Positions 39,327-47,896 of a stretch of DNA of 64,000 bases are shown here, piece after piece. Position 1 is the first letter of the stretch. Every line of letters begins with the position of its first letter. The stretch is taken from the NCBI RefSeq assembly GCF_036373705.1, contig NC_089864.1, forward strand, positions 1,296,501-1,360,500, given 5' to 3'. The notes under the pieces were generated by a model. The model was not told where the DNA came from, ran no database searches, and was given only the letters and a program-made list of their open reading frames with translations. The stretch comes from Amia ocellicauda (taxonomy: Eukaryota > Chordata > Actinopteri > Amiiformes > Amiidae). The translations under genes and the position numbers were made by a program.

Positions 39327-39584
39327 TTACCAACTACACTAGAGAGATTATGCAGCAGATATCGGTATAAGGGCTACGAAGCACATTTAATTTACAGATT
39401 AAAGTCAAGATAGATATCAAATATTTAAATCAAATCGGATAATTTTCTTTCGTTGCTTTTTTCGCTCAAATAATACACTCGTCTCAACAGAGACGTTAAC
39501 TAACCTAAAAATCAGGTTCAATACATACATAGGTTTAATAATGTTTTTACCTTTTCTAGCCGATGATGTCCATGAAGAGTACAT
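15305..39584 (-). CDS. Ubiquitin-specific protease (USP, C19), compact 13-exon gene
   Basis: A cysteine protease that removes ubiquitin or a ubiquitin-like protein. Exons in gene order: 39551-39584, 35670-35766, 33708-33829, 33197-33267, 30577-30708, 26683-26778, 26347-26478, 24490-24621, 23431-23481, one near 22971-23054, 20757-20812, 18478-18584, 15305-15391. Phases agree throughout except around exon 10, where I could not settle the junction (two in-frame solutions). The Cys box is [24 protein letters not shown] follows. The zinc-ribbon cysteines are in KCLGC and LYCDRC. The His box is YRGGHYKAF with [16 protein letters not shown] closes the fold. The protein starts only 12 residues before the Cys-box exon, is about 390-400 residues long, and ends in a very basic tail (about 28 residues, mostly Lys/Arg). 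It resembles fish USP47-like proteins, but this is not true USP47, which is far longer. Confidence 0.85.
16300..16452. mobile_element. Probable hAT element terminus
   Basis: ATTAATCAACTAATG and TTAATCGACTGACAGCCCTAG resemble the ends of fish hAT elements that start CTAGGGCTGTCA. A partner end near 15547 (CTAGGGCC) is only a weak match. In USP intron 12. Confidence 0.4.
19194..19896 (-). mobile_element. Deleted Tc1-like element
   Basis: Both ends carry the inverted repeat ATGGCCAAAACTATGTGGAC / ATGGCCAAAAGTATGTGGAC. The minus strand retains the transposase N-terminal and middle region in broken frames, including [12 protein letters not shown]. At about 700 bp it is a non-autonomous deletion derivative, in the USP intron between exons 12 and 11. 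Confidence 0.8.
21070..22740. other. AT-rich USP intron, nothing recognised
   Basis: Part of the USP intron between exons 11 and 10. No USP exon, transposon terminus or structured repeat was identified. Confidence 0.35.
22740..22945. repeat. Interspersed repeat next to USP exon 10
   Basis: Begins TCCTGAAGAGCCACAATCC and ends GCAGGGTTAGCCACCCCTGA, a phrase common in fish repeats. It abuts the tentative USP exon near 22971, and its presence may have altered that exon's 3' boundary. Confidence 0.5.
25015..26270 (-). mobile_element. CR1-like LINE reverse transcriptase, degenerate
   Basis: Minus-strand frames read canonical non-LTR RT blocks: [34 protein letters not shown] and, after a shift, [16 protein letters not shown] and [18 protein letters not shown]. 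Several frameshifts and stops make it dead. Located in the USP intron between exons 8 and 7. Confidence 0.85.
26870..27065. repeat. Degenerate ~30-bp tandem repeat
   Basis: Imperfect repeats of a phrase like GAGTGATACCTGATACCTGA with A-rich spacers, six or seven units. It lies just upstream of USP exon 6 on the minus strand and makes spurious minus-strand open frames. Confidence 0.6.
28020..28100. repeat. Cluster of GGATCCTA(C/G) palindromes
   Basis: AGGATCCTA-type words occur several times within 80 bp, giving overlapping small hairpins. No function inferred. Confidence 0.5.
28540..29165 (+). mobile_element. CR1-like LINE ORF1 esterase fragment
   Basis: The plus frame reads [33 protein letters not shown] and, after a stop, [19 protein letters not shown]. 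These are the GDS(L)-like and GTND blocks of the esterase domain found in CR1 LINE ORF1. Internal stops show it is a relic. In USP intron 5, opposite to the gene. Confidence 0.75.
29185..29385 (+). mobile_element. tRNA-derived SINE
   Basis: GCACTGTGGATTAGTGGTTA (A-box region), GGTTTGAATC (B box), TGTACCCTTGAGCAAGATAC, then CTGGATAAGAGCATCTGCTA and an A-rich tail. The copy is full length and shows the structure of the family whose relative destroyed the class I alpha-1 exon at 11826. Confidence 0.85.
29562..29846 (-). other. Unassigned open frame in USP intron 5
   Basis: A 94-codon minus-strand frame with protein-like composition: an acidic half ([19 protein letters not shown]) then a basic/hydrophobic half ([19 protein letters not shown]), ending TGA. 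An acceptor-like TTGTAG lies before [10 protein letters not shown], and a possible donor after GAVS. The flanking USP exons 5 and 6 join in phase without it. It could be an alternative last exon of the USP gene or a relic of another gene. I do not recognise the family. Confidence 0.35.
31206..31375. mobile_element. CR1/SINE-type 3' repeat
   Basis: Contains GAACATAAGAACATAAGAAA and GAGGAGGCCATTCGTCCCAT, phrases I associate with dispersed repeats of early-diverging ray-finned fishes. In USP intron 4. Confidence 0.6.
31455..32115 (-). mobile_element. Degenerate Tc1-like transposase
   Basis: Minus-strand frames read [31 protein letters not shown] and [20 protein letters not shown], i.e. parts of the DDE domain including the second Asp and the Glu block. 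The reading is broken by frameshifts. In USP intron 4. Confidence 0.85.
34086..35060 (-). mobile_element. L2-like LINE reverse transcriptase, degenerate
   Basis: Consecutive minus-strand pieces read [61 protein letters not shown] and [17 protein letters not shown], the ordered L2/CR1 RT blocks. The FxDD catalytic block is lost. Frameshifts throughout. In USP intron 2. Confidence 0.85.
36624..36664. repeat. 14-bp direct repeat (TTTTGCCTGCAGTT-like), 3 units
   Basis: TTTTGCCTGCAG recurs every 14 bp three times, then degrades. Minor repeat in USP intron 1. Confidence 0.7.
36841..37279. mobile_element. Tc1/mariner MITE with ~39-bp terminal inverted repeats
   Basis: The left end CAGTTAGGTCCATAAATATT matches the reverse complement of the right end AATATTTATGGACCTAACTG; the match continues inward through TTGGACAGTGACACAATTG with few mismatches. 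The core still reads [14 protein letters not shown], a transposase-like C-terminal phrase. The left end is flanked by TA. Confidence 0.85.
37909..39129 (-). mobile_element. Intact Tc1-like transposon
   Basis: 1221 bp, with perfect 29-bp terminal inverted repeats (37909-37937 and 39101-39129; CACTCACCTAAAGGATTATT...) flanked by TA dinucleotides. It carries one uninterrupted transposase gene. It lies in USP intron 1 in the same orientation as the USP gene. A truncated near-identical copy is at 57129-57975. Confidence 0.95.
37941..38981 (-). CDS. Tc1-like DDE transposase, full length
   Basis: A 346-residue transposase that cuts and pastes its element at TA sites. The N-terminal paired-like helix-turn-helix spans about residues 1-115 ([20 protein letters not shown]). 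The catalytic Asp residues are in VAWSDESRF and [12 protein letters not shown]; the third acidic residue is the Glu of NPIEHLWD, fitting the DDE(34-36) class typical of Tc1. The glycine-rich [11 protein letters not shown] is present. No stops or frameshifts, and the usual length for the family. Activity is plausible but not proven. Confidence 0.95.
   Translation of the reverse strand: MGKKGDLSNFERGMVVGARRAGLSISQSAQLLGFSRTTISRVYKEWCEKGKTSSMRQSCGRKCLVDARGQRRMGRLIQADRRATLTEITTRYNRGMQQSICEATTRTTLRRMGYNSRRPHRVPLISTTNRKKRLQFAQAHQNWTVEDWKNVAWSDESRFLLRHSDGRVRIWRKQNENMDPSCLVTTVQAGGGGVMVWGMFSWHTLGPLVPIGHRLNATAYLSIVSDHVHPFMTTMYPSSDGYFQQDNAPCHKGRIISNWFLEHDNEFTVLNWPPQSPDLNPIEHLWDVVERELRALDVHPTNLHQLQDAILSIWANISKECFQHLVESMPRRIKAVLKAKGGQTQY
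39296..39328. repeat. (TTTA)n microsatellite
   Basis: Eight or more ATTT tetramers in USP intron 1. Confidence 0.9.
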
Positions 39585-39589
39585 GTATC

Positions 39590-39720
39590 ACACAGTTTCG
39601 GAGTTTAAACAATAGTTTGCATGACAAGCATTAAAGCTTGTAAGTTGTAATAGTAATTGTAAGAGTTAATTTCTGTAGTACTTTTACTTTCGTTTTTATG
39701 TGGCGATTCCCTGTCATTTT
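39590..39720 (-). promoter_or_regulatory. Possible USP promoter with IRF-like site
   Basis: Upstream of the USP start (minus strand, ATG at 39584) is AAAACGAAAGTAAAAG (about 39681-39696), a near match to the GAAANNGAAA interferon-response core with one mismatch. No TATA box is obvious. Weaker than the pair upstream of the ubiquitin-like gene. Confidence 0.35.
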
Positions 39721-39849
39721 GAATTGTACTGCTGCTACTAAAAAAAGACTGGGACTGAATAAAACCCGGAACAGTGGAGACATTTATAAAGAAAATACTC
39801 CAAAATAATTCAAAACAGAAAAACACGTCTCTGGGCTTTTAGAAACTTG

Positions 39850-41590
39850 TGTTTTAATTGAAAATATTGCATTACATAGTGTAAATAATATTCATAATTA
39901 ACTTTAATACTACTGCTAATAATAATGTATACATATTTTCTACAATGTGTTAAACTGAACAGAATTTGTAAAAGTAATAGCATTAAGGTACAATAGTGCT
40001 ACAATAGTTTCATGCTGGGGATCTATTTCTGAAACTGGTGCCCCTATTCTTTCCATTTACTACATTAGCTTTCAAAGACTTGCTTGAAGATGTTTAAAAT
40101 AAAGTCCCCAGAACCATGAGGTGCCATTGATAGTAGAAAGGGTCCCCTGTTACAGTACAACAGTGCTATGCTGGGGAGCAAATTGTGAAACCTGGAATAG
40201 ACAGCCAAACTGGTGTCCCAAAGCCACAATTTCATATTTTTAAATGCAATGTGAGCATTCCAAGGCTGCATTTCTAATATTTAAAAGAAACGCCCCAAAA
40301 TCATTTTAGGTCCTATTGATAGTAGAAAGGGCGCCATCTTGAAATCTGTATATTGTGTGTCTTTCCCTGGGTAAGGGTTTCTGATGGTAAATAAATAATT
40401 ATGCAGTTAGCCTACAAAGTGGACACATCATTCAATAATTTTACAAATATCATGAACATGAAAATGTCCTGCAGGTAAAGCATTTGGAGTTAATGCTGGT
40501 TTTTGGGTAAAGAAACATAATCTGTCTTCCTCTAAACTGTTTTTGTGCAGCAAATATAAAAATGCCAAGCTGAAACAATTGTAAGTCTTCTTACTGTTCC
40601 CTGACAGATAAAAGGGATTATTTATAACACAAATGTGTATTTCCCATGTTATGTAGAATAACACTATTCTTTACAATGCTCCCCAGTTGTACTTGTCTTC
40701 ATTTTGGCAGGGTCTTTTTAAAATTCATTTAAAATACATGCCTTGATTTGTGTGTCCTATACATATTACATTTTTTTGCTGCTTTTGTATGACTGAATCT
40801 TCTGCATGTTCAAAGAATATATGAGTGGGATGCAAGAAAAAAAACAGACATGCATAATTAATATTTTTTGGAAGCACACAATTTTATACATATACAAAGC
40901 AAAACAATATACCATAACCATCTAATACAAATATAAATGAATTCTTCAGTTTAAATAGCAGATAACTTTTGATTTAATCCAGGCTTTATTCTAATCTCTC
41001 TATTACAAATTAGGCCATTTTTGAAGGGGAAAAAAAGCAAACATTCAGTTTTCTTTTCTTGAACAGGTATTCAAAACCCTGCGCTTGGAAAGCCAAAGGG
41101 TCTTCACTTCTCATTCCAGTCATCCATTCAGATAACTAATACAATCATTAAAATTTGATACATTTGTTCTAGTCACTGATTGAAATTGCCTATACAATCT
41201 GAAGGATGGTGGATCTCAAGGGCCTGTATCAGTCAAGCTTTCAACAGGAGGTTCAATGAGAATATACATACAATCACACACACTTTACCCTGTGACACTC
41301 AAACAATACTAAGGAATTTCCAGAGGAAGGCAATATACAATGTTTCAGAAAGTGCTAATGCTGGCAATGTCTTCAGGTTTATATATACACCATTCAAATA
41401 AAAATATAAACATATTATTTTGTAAATTAGATCACTGTCTTCATCACATTGGTGTGTTTTTTGTTGATGAGGTGTTGCCTCCCAGGGACTCAAGCCAGTT
41501 CATACTGAAGAAAACTATCCCTGAATCCTAATGAATGCAGAAGGAGAGGATTTCTTCAGATGTCTTCTCCTGTGGTTGATTGTCTCACCT
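39850..41590. other. USP-Ubl intergenic region
   Basis: AT-rich sequence between the stop of the ubiquitin-like gene and the USP start. Two segments (about 40085-40150 and 40270-40335) share CATTGATAGTAGAAAGG-type phrases, so a short direct repeat is present. A TTTATT (AATAAA on the minus strand) at 40985-40990 could serve the ubiquitin-like gene. No exon seen. Confidence 0.4.
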
Positions 41591-41597
41591 GGCAACA

Positions 41598-42690
41598 TTA
41601 ACATCCTCCAGGCAATTTCAGCACAACAAAGATGGTAGACTTGTCCTTGATGTGGTGGTCTGAAAACTTGTCAGAGTCCTCCATTTGCCTGTCAGCAAAT
41701 ATGAGTCTTAACTCATCTGGGTCTAGAAAACAGTATCATACACACACTTTAATTAATGAAAACTACTTTAATAGTTAAATTAATTAGAGAATGAATTATA
41801 TTCAGGATATTGCAATGCAGTGGTGAGGTCGGAGGACTTCCAATAGAGCTGGCACACACAAATGCATGTAAGAATATAATTGTTGCTAAATTAAAAACAT
41901 ACAAAACTGCAAAACAAATTTTAATGAACAAAAACAAATAAACAAGGTCTGATTAAAAATATAGTTTTGGTTTTACATACAGTCAGTGAGAGAATTGATA
42001 TGAGTTGAGTTGGCACTGAAACTCTGATAGCTGTACTTATCTGGTGTCCATCAAGAAATAATAAACTAACAGGTAAGCAAGAGGACTTCAATGATCTCTC
42101 GTTTTAAAACTTTATTTTAAATGTAAGATATTCCAAACTATTTATCTCAGATGTATTTTAAATAAATAAGTATAAGTTTAAGTATAATTAAGGTAAGAGG
42201 TTTTAAACACAGAATCCGGTAGGTTAGGCTTACATCAGAGCGCATAAAATGTCAACTGAATGGTTTATTTGAATTATTGTTAATGACCTAACATAGCATA
42301 TGAAGTTCAAATCTTCCCTTATACAATTACGATTTACAGATTTTATGGAATTTTTAAAGTAATGCATTTCACAAACAGTCCAGCCAAGTAACATTTGCAG
42401 CATAAATTAAAAAAGCGAAACACTGGATTTGAAATAAATATCTTTCTACACCACAAAAAAATGTAGTCTAGTGTTTGATTGTAGTTTAAAAATTCATACA
42501 TAGCTGAAGTACTTTAAGTATTTTAAGTGATTAAAACATAAGTACCTGCATTCAGTAACATTTTTCCAATCAGTTTTTTCTTGAATTCCAGGATAGTCAG
42601 ACTATTCATCTCTTCTTCCGACTGACCAACGTCAACTGTTTTTTTATCTCCTCTTATTCCAACAACTATAACTTGATAAATTTTCCCCAT
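41598..42690 (-). CDS. Ubiquitin-like modifier, 89 residues, Gly-Gly-Cys end
   Basis: A single ubiquitin-like domain encoded by two exons (42546-42690 and 41598-41722) joined in phase 1. It opens MGKIYQVIVVGIRGDKKTVD; the second half has LRLIFADRQMEDSDKFSDHH and STIFVVLKLPGGC, then TAA. The LRLIFADRQMED segment aligns with the ubiquitin strand LIFAGKQLEDG, and the LPGG at the end takes the place of LRGG. One residue follows the di-glycine, so a protease would have to expose Gly-Gly before conjugation. A GTGAGA donor just after the stop suggests a 3' UTR intron. It differs from ISG15, which has two such domains. The next gene on the same strand is the USP, about 2 kb downstream. Conjugation is inferred from the tail. 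Confidence 0.8.
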
Positions 42691-42754
42691 TTCACAGCTA
42701 CTGTTCTAAGCAGAGTTCTGTGTTTGACTAAGCTTGTAAAGTTGATACTTTTTT

Positions 42755-42783
42755 GTTTCATTTTCTTTCTTTCTTTCATTTTC
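42755..42783 (-). promoter_or_regulatory. Two interferon-response elements upstream of the Ubl gene
   Basis: On the minus strand GAAAATGAAAC (42755-42765) is a perfect GAAANNGAAAC ISRE, and GAAAATGAAA (42774-42783) is a second core 19 bp upstream, in a run rich in GAAA. They lie 65-93 bp upstream of the start codon, the usual distance for interferon-stimulated promoters. The GAAA run could also be a simple repeat; two exact cores argue for function. Confidence 0.6.
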
Positions 42784-43119
42784 TTTCACAATCCAAAACA
42801 TGTTGATCACATGAGAGCTAATCAACAAGGAAGTAAACGATCTGGACAAAAAACATTACAAACAACAATAAATACATATTATTGTAATATTCATAATTAT
42901 TATATCTTGTAATAAGTCTGTATAATTTTGCACTTCATTATACTGCTTACTCATACATTGCTAGAACTCCTGTTGTTTATGTGTGACTTCCCCTCTGCCC
43001 CCATCCTTTTAGCTCATACCTATTACCACATATTGTCCATACGTGTTACCTATTAGAACTAGGATGTATGATTTGTATTTTATATTAACTGTATATTTTA
43101 ACTTATACACTTACGTAAT

Positions 43120-43250
43120 TTAAAAACTATGTGTGTTATGCTTAATTTGAAATGTGTACTATACTATTGTACTTTTATGTTGCTCATGTAACCTGTAAAT
43201 CACCCTGGATTATTGCCAATAAATCTGCCAATAAATAAATAATAATAATT
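43120..43250 (+). mobile_element. L2/SINE 3' tail
   Basis: TAACCTGTAAATCACCCTGG and a following AATAAATAAATAAT run match the 3' tail of the L2-like LINEs elsewhere in the window. Confidence 0.6.
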
Positions 43251-44099
43251 GTTTCAGTGGAAATGTTTTGAACTTCAGACATAGTTATTTCTCCTTTCTT
43301 TACATTTGTTTGGGCTTGCAAACAGTTAAAGAAACAACTTATACAGCACTATTTTATACAATCATTGTCACCTTAATGTTGACTATACAATAACATAATT
43401 TATATTGAAATATATGCATATACATTTTAGAACAACACACAAATTAATACAATATTAGTTTAAGTATATTTAGGAAGGATATTTTCTGTATCTGTTTTTA
43501 ATTTCAGTTTCAATTTGACTCATGAATAACTCATGAAAACATGCATGTCAGCAATACTTGGGAACCCCCTAGAATACCTTTTCATAAGCACATGTATAAA
43601 TAAGTGCAGTAACTATTAAGGCTCAATAAAATAAATCTGTGTTTGCTGGTGAATTTAATGTTATATATTTCATAGTTTGATCAAGCCTTGTACTTTGTAT
43701 TGTACTTTGTACTTTGTAACCAGTTCATTGTATTGTTCCAGTTTCTCAGCTTTCATGAAATATGCACTAGCACAATGTTTTAGTTACACATTGCACTGAC
43801 ATTCTTACTGAAATTATAGATTGTATGCCTTCTGATCTGTTCACATGAACTCTGTCAGCTGGTTTAAGGTCACACCTAAAATTCAAAACTACTTTTTGTG
43901 GGTCTGTCTTCACTATGATTTATTAGTATTATTATTAATACTAGTATTATTAATGATATTTATGGATTTGTGTATACTTCTTATTTTTCAATATTGAATA
44001 TTATGCTTTCTTTTCAATTACCATATTGCACATCTTTGTATGTATTGATGGGTTGTTGTTTCTTTTCTTTGCACTGATGACTTTAAAAGTATTGTATAC

Positions 44100-44700
44100 C
44101 TTCCCAACCAGGTGAACCTAGCCACGTCTGGCACTGTTTGCACACTTTAAGGCCAGAAATTCCAATTTCCCTGAGTGGAGATGGTAACTTTTCTCAGATG
44201 CTGTAAGTGTTCAAGATCCATAAGCAATCGCACAGAGCCATCCCTCTTGTTGAAGTACCTGTTGTTGCTGTACAATGGGATGGCTGAGATCAACAGGAGA
44301 ATCCCAAGGCTGTTCACCCTGTGTGCTGTCCCTGAATGCTTCTGGCTAGATCCCATTTATTTTAACTGCACCAAGTTGCTGGATCTCTCCAAGTATGCAG
44401 CAGGGAGGACCGTTTTGAATAGTTGGACAGTTCAAAAATCAAGACGGTGTCCTCCTTCACTGTCTGTATCTGGACTTCACATAAAATCTTGACAGGAGCC
44501 CTTTTTGGCATCTTAATGTTGTATTTTGGGCTTCTTACCGTGTACTCTTGGACATCTTCAGAACTAATTATATTCATATAGGCTTGAAGTTTGTTGTGGA
44601 GTCAGAAGGTGTTTGAAGGGAAGACGTAGGAACCCCAGCAGGTTTAGGAACGCGGCAAATTCAACATGGACACAGTGAAGGCGTTGAAGAGATCCTAACT
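44100..44700. other. Unassigned region with opposing open frames
   Basis: Plus frame 44175-44492 and minus frame 44362-44577 are both open, with protein-like content (minus: SSEDVQEYTVRSPKYNIKMP). No splice context or family is clear. Most likely an old transposon. Confidence 0.3.
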
Positions 44701-44918
44701 AAAACTAAGAAAATACTAAAAAGCCTTTAAATCTAATGAGCTATAAATCAGAAAAAACATAAACATTAAAACAAACTATTCCTAATTCCTAATATATAAA
44801 AACTGAAATACTCCCCCACAATACAAATAGATAGGTAGCAGCAGCAGTTCCAAAATGTAAGTGACAACTAATGCTAACTATGCTAACTATTGTCACACAT
44901 ATGTCAGATGCTATATAC

Positions 44919-45171
44919 CAGGAGTTCCCAATGTCTGGTGATGGAGGGCCAATTTCCCGAGGTTGCATGGGATGGGGGGGCCGCAGTAGAAAATGAACCA
45001 CCGATTTTATTTCCTATACATTTCTGTTAGGGAACATTTATTAACTTTAATTGTTTTACATGTGCAATTTGTTACAGAAAATTGTCATAAAGTGTAAAAA
45101 TATAGAAAAGCTTCAGAAAAACACCCTCGAGGGCCGCATTTGGCCCCTGGGCTGCACTTTGGGAACCCCTG
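44919..45171. mobile_element. hAT MITE with exact 8-bp target duplication
   Basis: Ends CAGGAGTTCCCAA and TTTGGGAACCCCTG form terminal inverted repeats. CTATATAC flanks both sides (44911-44918 and 45172-45179), the 8-bp duplication typical of hAT. At 253 bp it has no coding capacity. Confidence 0.9.
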
Positions 45172-46089
45172 CTATATACCAATGAAACTTGCTAAATATA
45201 ATATCTCTATACATAGGCAAACATGTTAGACTGCATTACAGTGTGCTCTGATGGTAGTTTGTTTCGAGGCAGTAATTGTCAAACTTTAAAAAATGACAAA
45301 TAAAATAAATAGTTTTGAGCAATCAATCAATTGCTGATCTGCACAACCACACTTTTGGTATAGATATAGATGTAATGTCATGCTATTTTCTTCATTTATT
45401 TCAGTTAATTTAACTTTATATGACAGTATTTAACAGGATATTTCAAGACCCCACACAATGCCTCTTGTTACGTGTCCATGAACCGAGAGCTGAGTCTCAT
45501 ACTGGGTTGACTGGTTTAAATGATCTGTGACTGCTGGGTCCAGTGACCACACCACAAAAACATACAACCATACAACCCGATGATATGTTCATAGCGCGAA
45601 AACGCACCCTAGATTGATGTATAATTTATGTTTCCCTCCTGACTATTTGTTCTTGGTAGTGACAACGAACAGATGCGGCTCTCTCCTTAGAACCAATAAC
45701 CCATGAAACACAATGGAAGGAAACTTTTACAAATACTTCCAGAATATCAGTCCGTGTCTCCTCTCCCAAATCCACATGCTTCTGTAGCATCTCATTCCCA
45801 AGGCTACAGCGCTAATGATGGATTTCTCTGTTTTCCGTGTGAAAGGGTACAACTGTGAATGGGGCTTAAGTTTTCTCTCCCCCAGGCGGTAAACCAGGAG
45901 CCCAGGATATCCACCCAGACTACTCCACCGCCCGGGACCTACAGAACACAGAAAATGCAGAAAAGGTTAGGTGACTGTCTTTATCTTAAGAGGTGTGCAG
46001 TCTGATAGTCTTTCCCTTCACAGACAATATGAACACACAATCCCAAAGCCGAGCATCAGGGAGCAAACACAGACCTCAGCACTGAATGC

Positions 46090-46310
46090 ATATAATCAAA
46101 TACCGCTGTCTCGACCACACTGCACCGAGCTACCTGCAGACCCTTGTCTCTCCATACATCCCCTCCAGACCACTGCGCTCTTCCAGTAACAGAAGACTAA
46201 CTTTGCCTCCTCTCCACTCTCCTTCCTCCAGAGCCGCTCCTTCTCATCCCTGACCCCTAAATGGTGGAACGACCTGCCCACCAAAGTCAAAACAGCAGAG
46301 TGGGGTTTAA
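46090..46310 (+). mobile_element. L2-like LINE fragment (5' part, interrupted)
   Basis: Closely related to 1155-1350 (shared CCTCCAGACCAC and GGTGGAACGACCTGCCCACC). The matching 3' tail resumes at 47185-47450. About 870 bp of unrelated sequence sits between the two halves. Confidence 0.75.
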
Positions 46311-47180
46311 CACATATAACACAATTATATATATATACAGAGTGGGGTACAGGCCAGACGCATGCACCACCGCAATACAATGCATAATGAACAAACTATA
46401 TACAGGGCGGCCTTGTAAGGCAATGTACCTGGAGGCTGCATGACAGACCCTGGGAAGACATTGACAGGGCTGTCAGCAAGTCCAGGAGCAGCTCGCATGG
46501 GTGCTCGACTGGAAGGCATAGTCCGGTGGAAGGGAAGACATGGTTCAAATAGCTCCATCAGGATGCACTTAACAGACTGGGAGAGGAAAGGCAGGAGCCA
46601 GAGCCCGTAGGCTACTGGGGCTCGACTGCAGCCAGGTTACCAGTGGAAGTCCCATCACGTCCAACCTGTAGAACCGCAGACAGCGGAGGTAGGGAGACAA
46701 GCGGAGACATGGTGGAATTTACCTGGGGAAAATCCATCAAGCCCGCTTCTGCCGCGCCCTGGGTCCTGGCATAAGCCTCCCCTCTCCTGGCTAGGGTGGG
46801 GGCAGTTGCCAGATAGTCCCAGGTGGCCCTCAGTTTCTTCGAGGAGGTCAGGAAGCAGTGTATGGTCCGCTGCAAGCCTGACCTCTATTGAACCTGGAGC
46901 GTGGCGGGGCAGGATCAGAGGGCCAGGGGAGCTGGAGACACTGCACGGCCCTCTGAATCACCGCCCAGAACTCCTGGTCCTGTCCCGTAGGAGCAGGAGG
47001 GATGTGCTTGCTCAACAGAGGAGGAAGGGTGGGTGAGACCAGCTCCTCCTCAATGAGCTCCGCCTTAGGCTCTGAGTCCAGGTGTGGACCCAGAGACAGG
47101 CGGTCCTCCTCTAAAACAAATCATGGTAATAATATCTACCTATCTAATATCTAATATCTATCTAATATCTGATATATTCC
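46311..47180 (-). mobile_element. GC-rich insertion of unknown repeat type inside an L2
   Basis: Splits the L2 copy. The minus strand holds an open stretch (46612-46875) with TMSPLVSLPPLSAVLQVGRD, transposon-like in style. No terminal repeat pair or target duplication was identified. Confidence 0.45.
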
Positions 47181-47184
47181 TTCT

Positions 47185-47450
47185 TGCTCCCTTTCCCGTA
47201 GCCCTCGTCTGTGACCCGACATCTTGACAGCACTTAGCTTTCACTGTCCAGGATGTTGGGAGTCTCTTACTGTACTTGTGTAAATTGTAAATTGGAATTT
47301 GTAAAATGTATTATCTTGAATTGCTATGTTTTATCTAATTGAATTTGTAATGTTTAATGCCTTGTACTTCTCTGTATTTTTGCACTTTGTTTGCACTTAT
47401 GTTGTAAGTCGCCCTGGATAAGCGCATCTGCCAAGAAATATATATATATA
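47185..47450 (+). mobile_element. L2-like LINE 3' tail
   Basis: CCCTCGTCTGTGACCCGACA through GTCGCCCTGGATAAGCGCAT matches 1490-1735 closely. Ends in an (AT)n run. Confidence 0.8.
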
Positions 47451-47809
47451 AAACATTATATTCAAATAAGATTCCCCCATCCATAAATAGTCGTGCCGTT
47501 TGCTGGAGCACGCATGGGTAAGATGAAACTGCCTGTTTGTGACGGCTAAATACACTTTTGTAGAAATACAAATGATAAAGCAGAGGATTGCATTTGGTTG
47601 TATTATGGATTTATTTATTTATCTGTTTATTAGCAGACATCCATATCCGGGGGGCGACGTACAGAATATAAAAGTGCAATAATACAGTATAAAATTACAA
47701 ATCAAAACGTAATACAATTAAAGGTTCAAAATGCACAAGTACATAGGTAAATGAGCAGTTACTATACAATACAGGTCCTACAGCCTTGATTCCAGATGCT
47801 AGTGCAAAG

Positions 47810-47896
47810 GGAAGGAGGCTTAAGGGAAATCACGTGGTGACGTGTCTACTCCAGGCGCATAAGCTGTGGAGGCGGCAGCGGCAGCGGCAGCGGAGG
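47810..47896 (+). promoter_or_regulatory. RBR gene 5' region with E-box/CRE-like sites
   Basis: ATCACGTGGTGACGTGTC contains CACGTG and TGACGTG about 60 bp before the start, then GGCAGC repeats up to ATG 47897. No ISRE or TATA box seen, unlike the modifier gene. Confidence 0.35.

Noticed and set aside
15305-39584. USP18 or true USP47 as identity of the USP
   Set aside because: The Cys box [12 protein letters not shown] and the insert pattern differ from what I recall of USP18, and the protein is far too short for USP47. Left as an unnamed USP.
41598-42690. ISG15 as identity of the ubiquitin-like gene
   Set aside because: ISG15 has two ubiquitin folds and ends LRGG; this protein has one fold and ends LPGGC.
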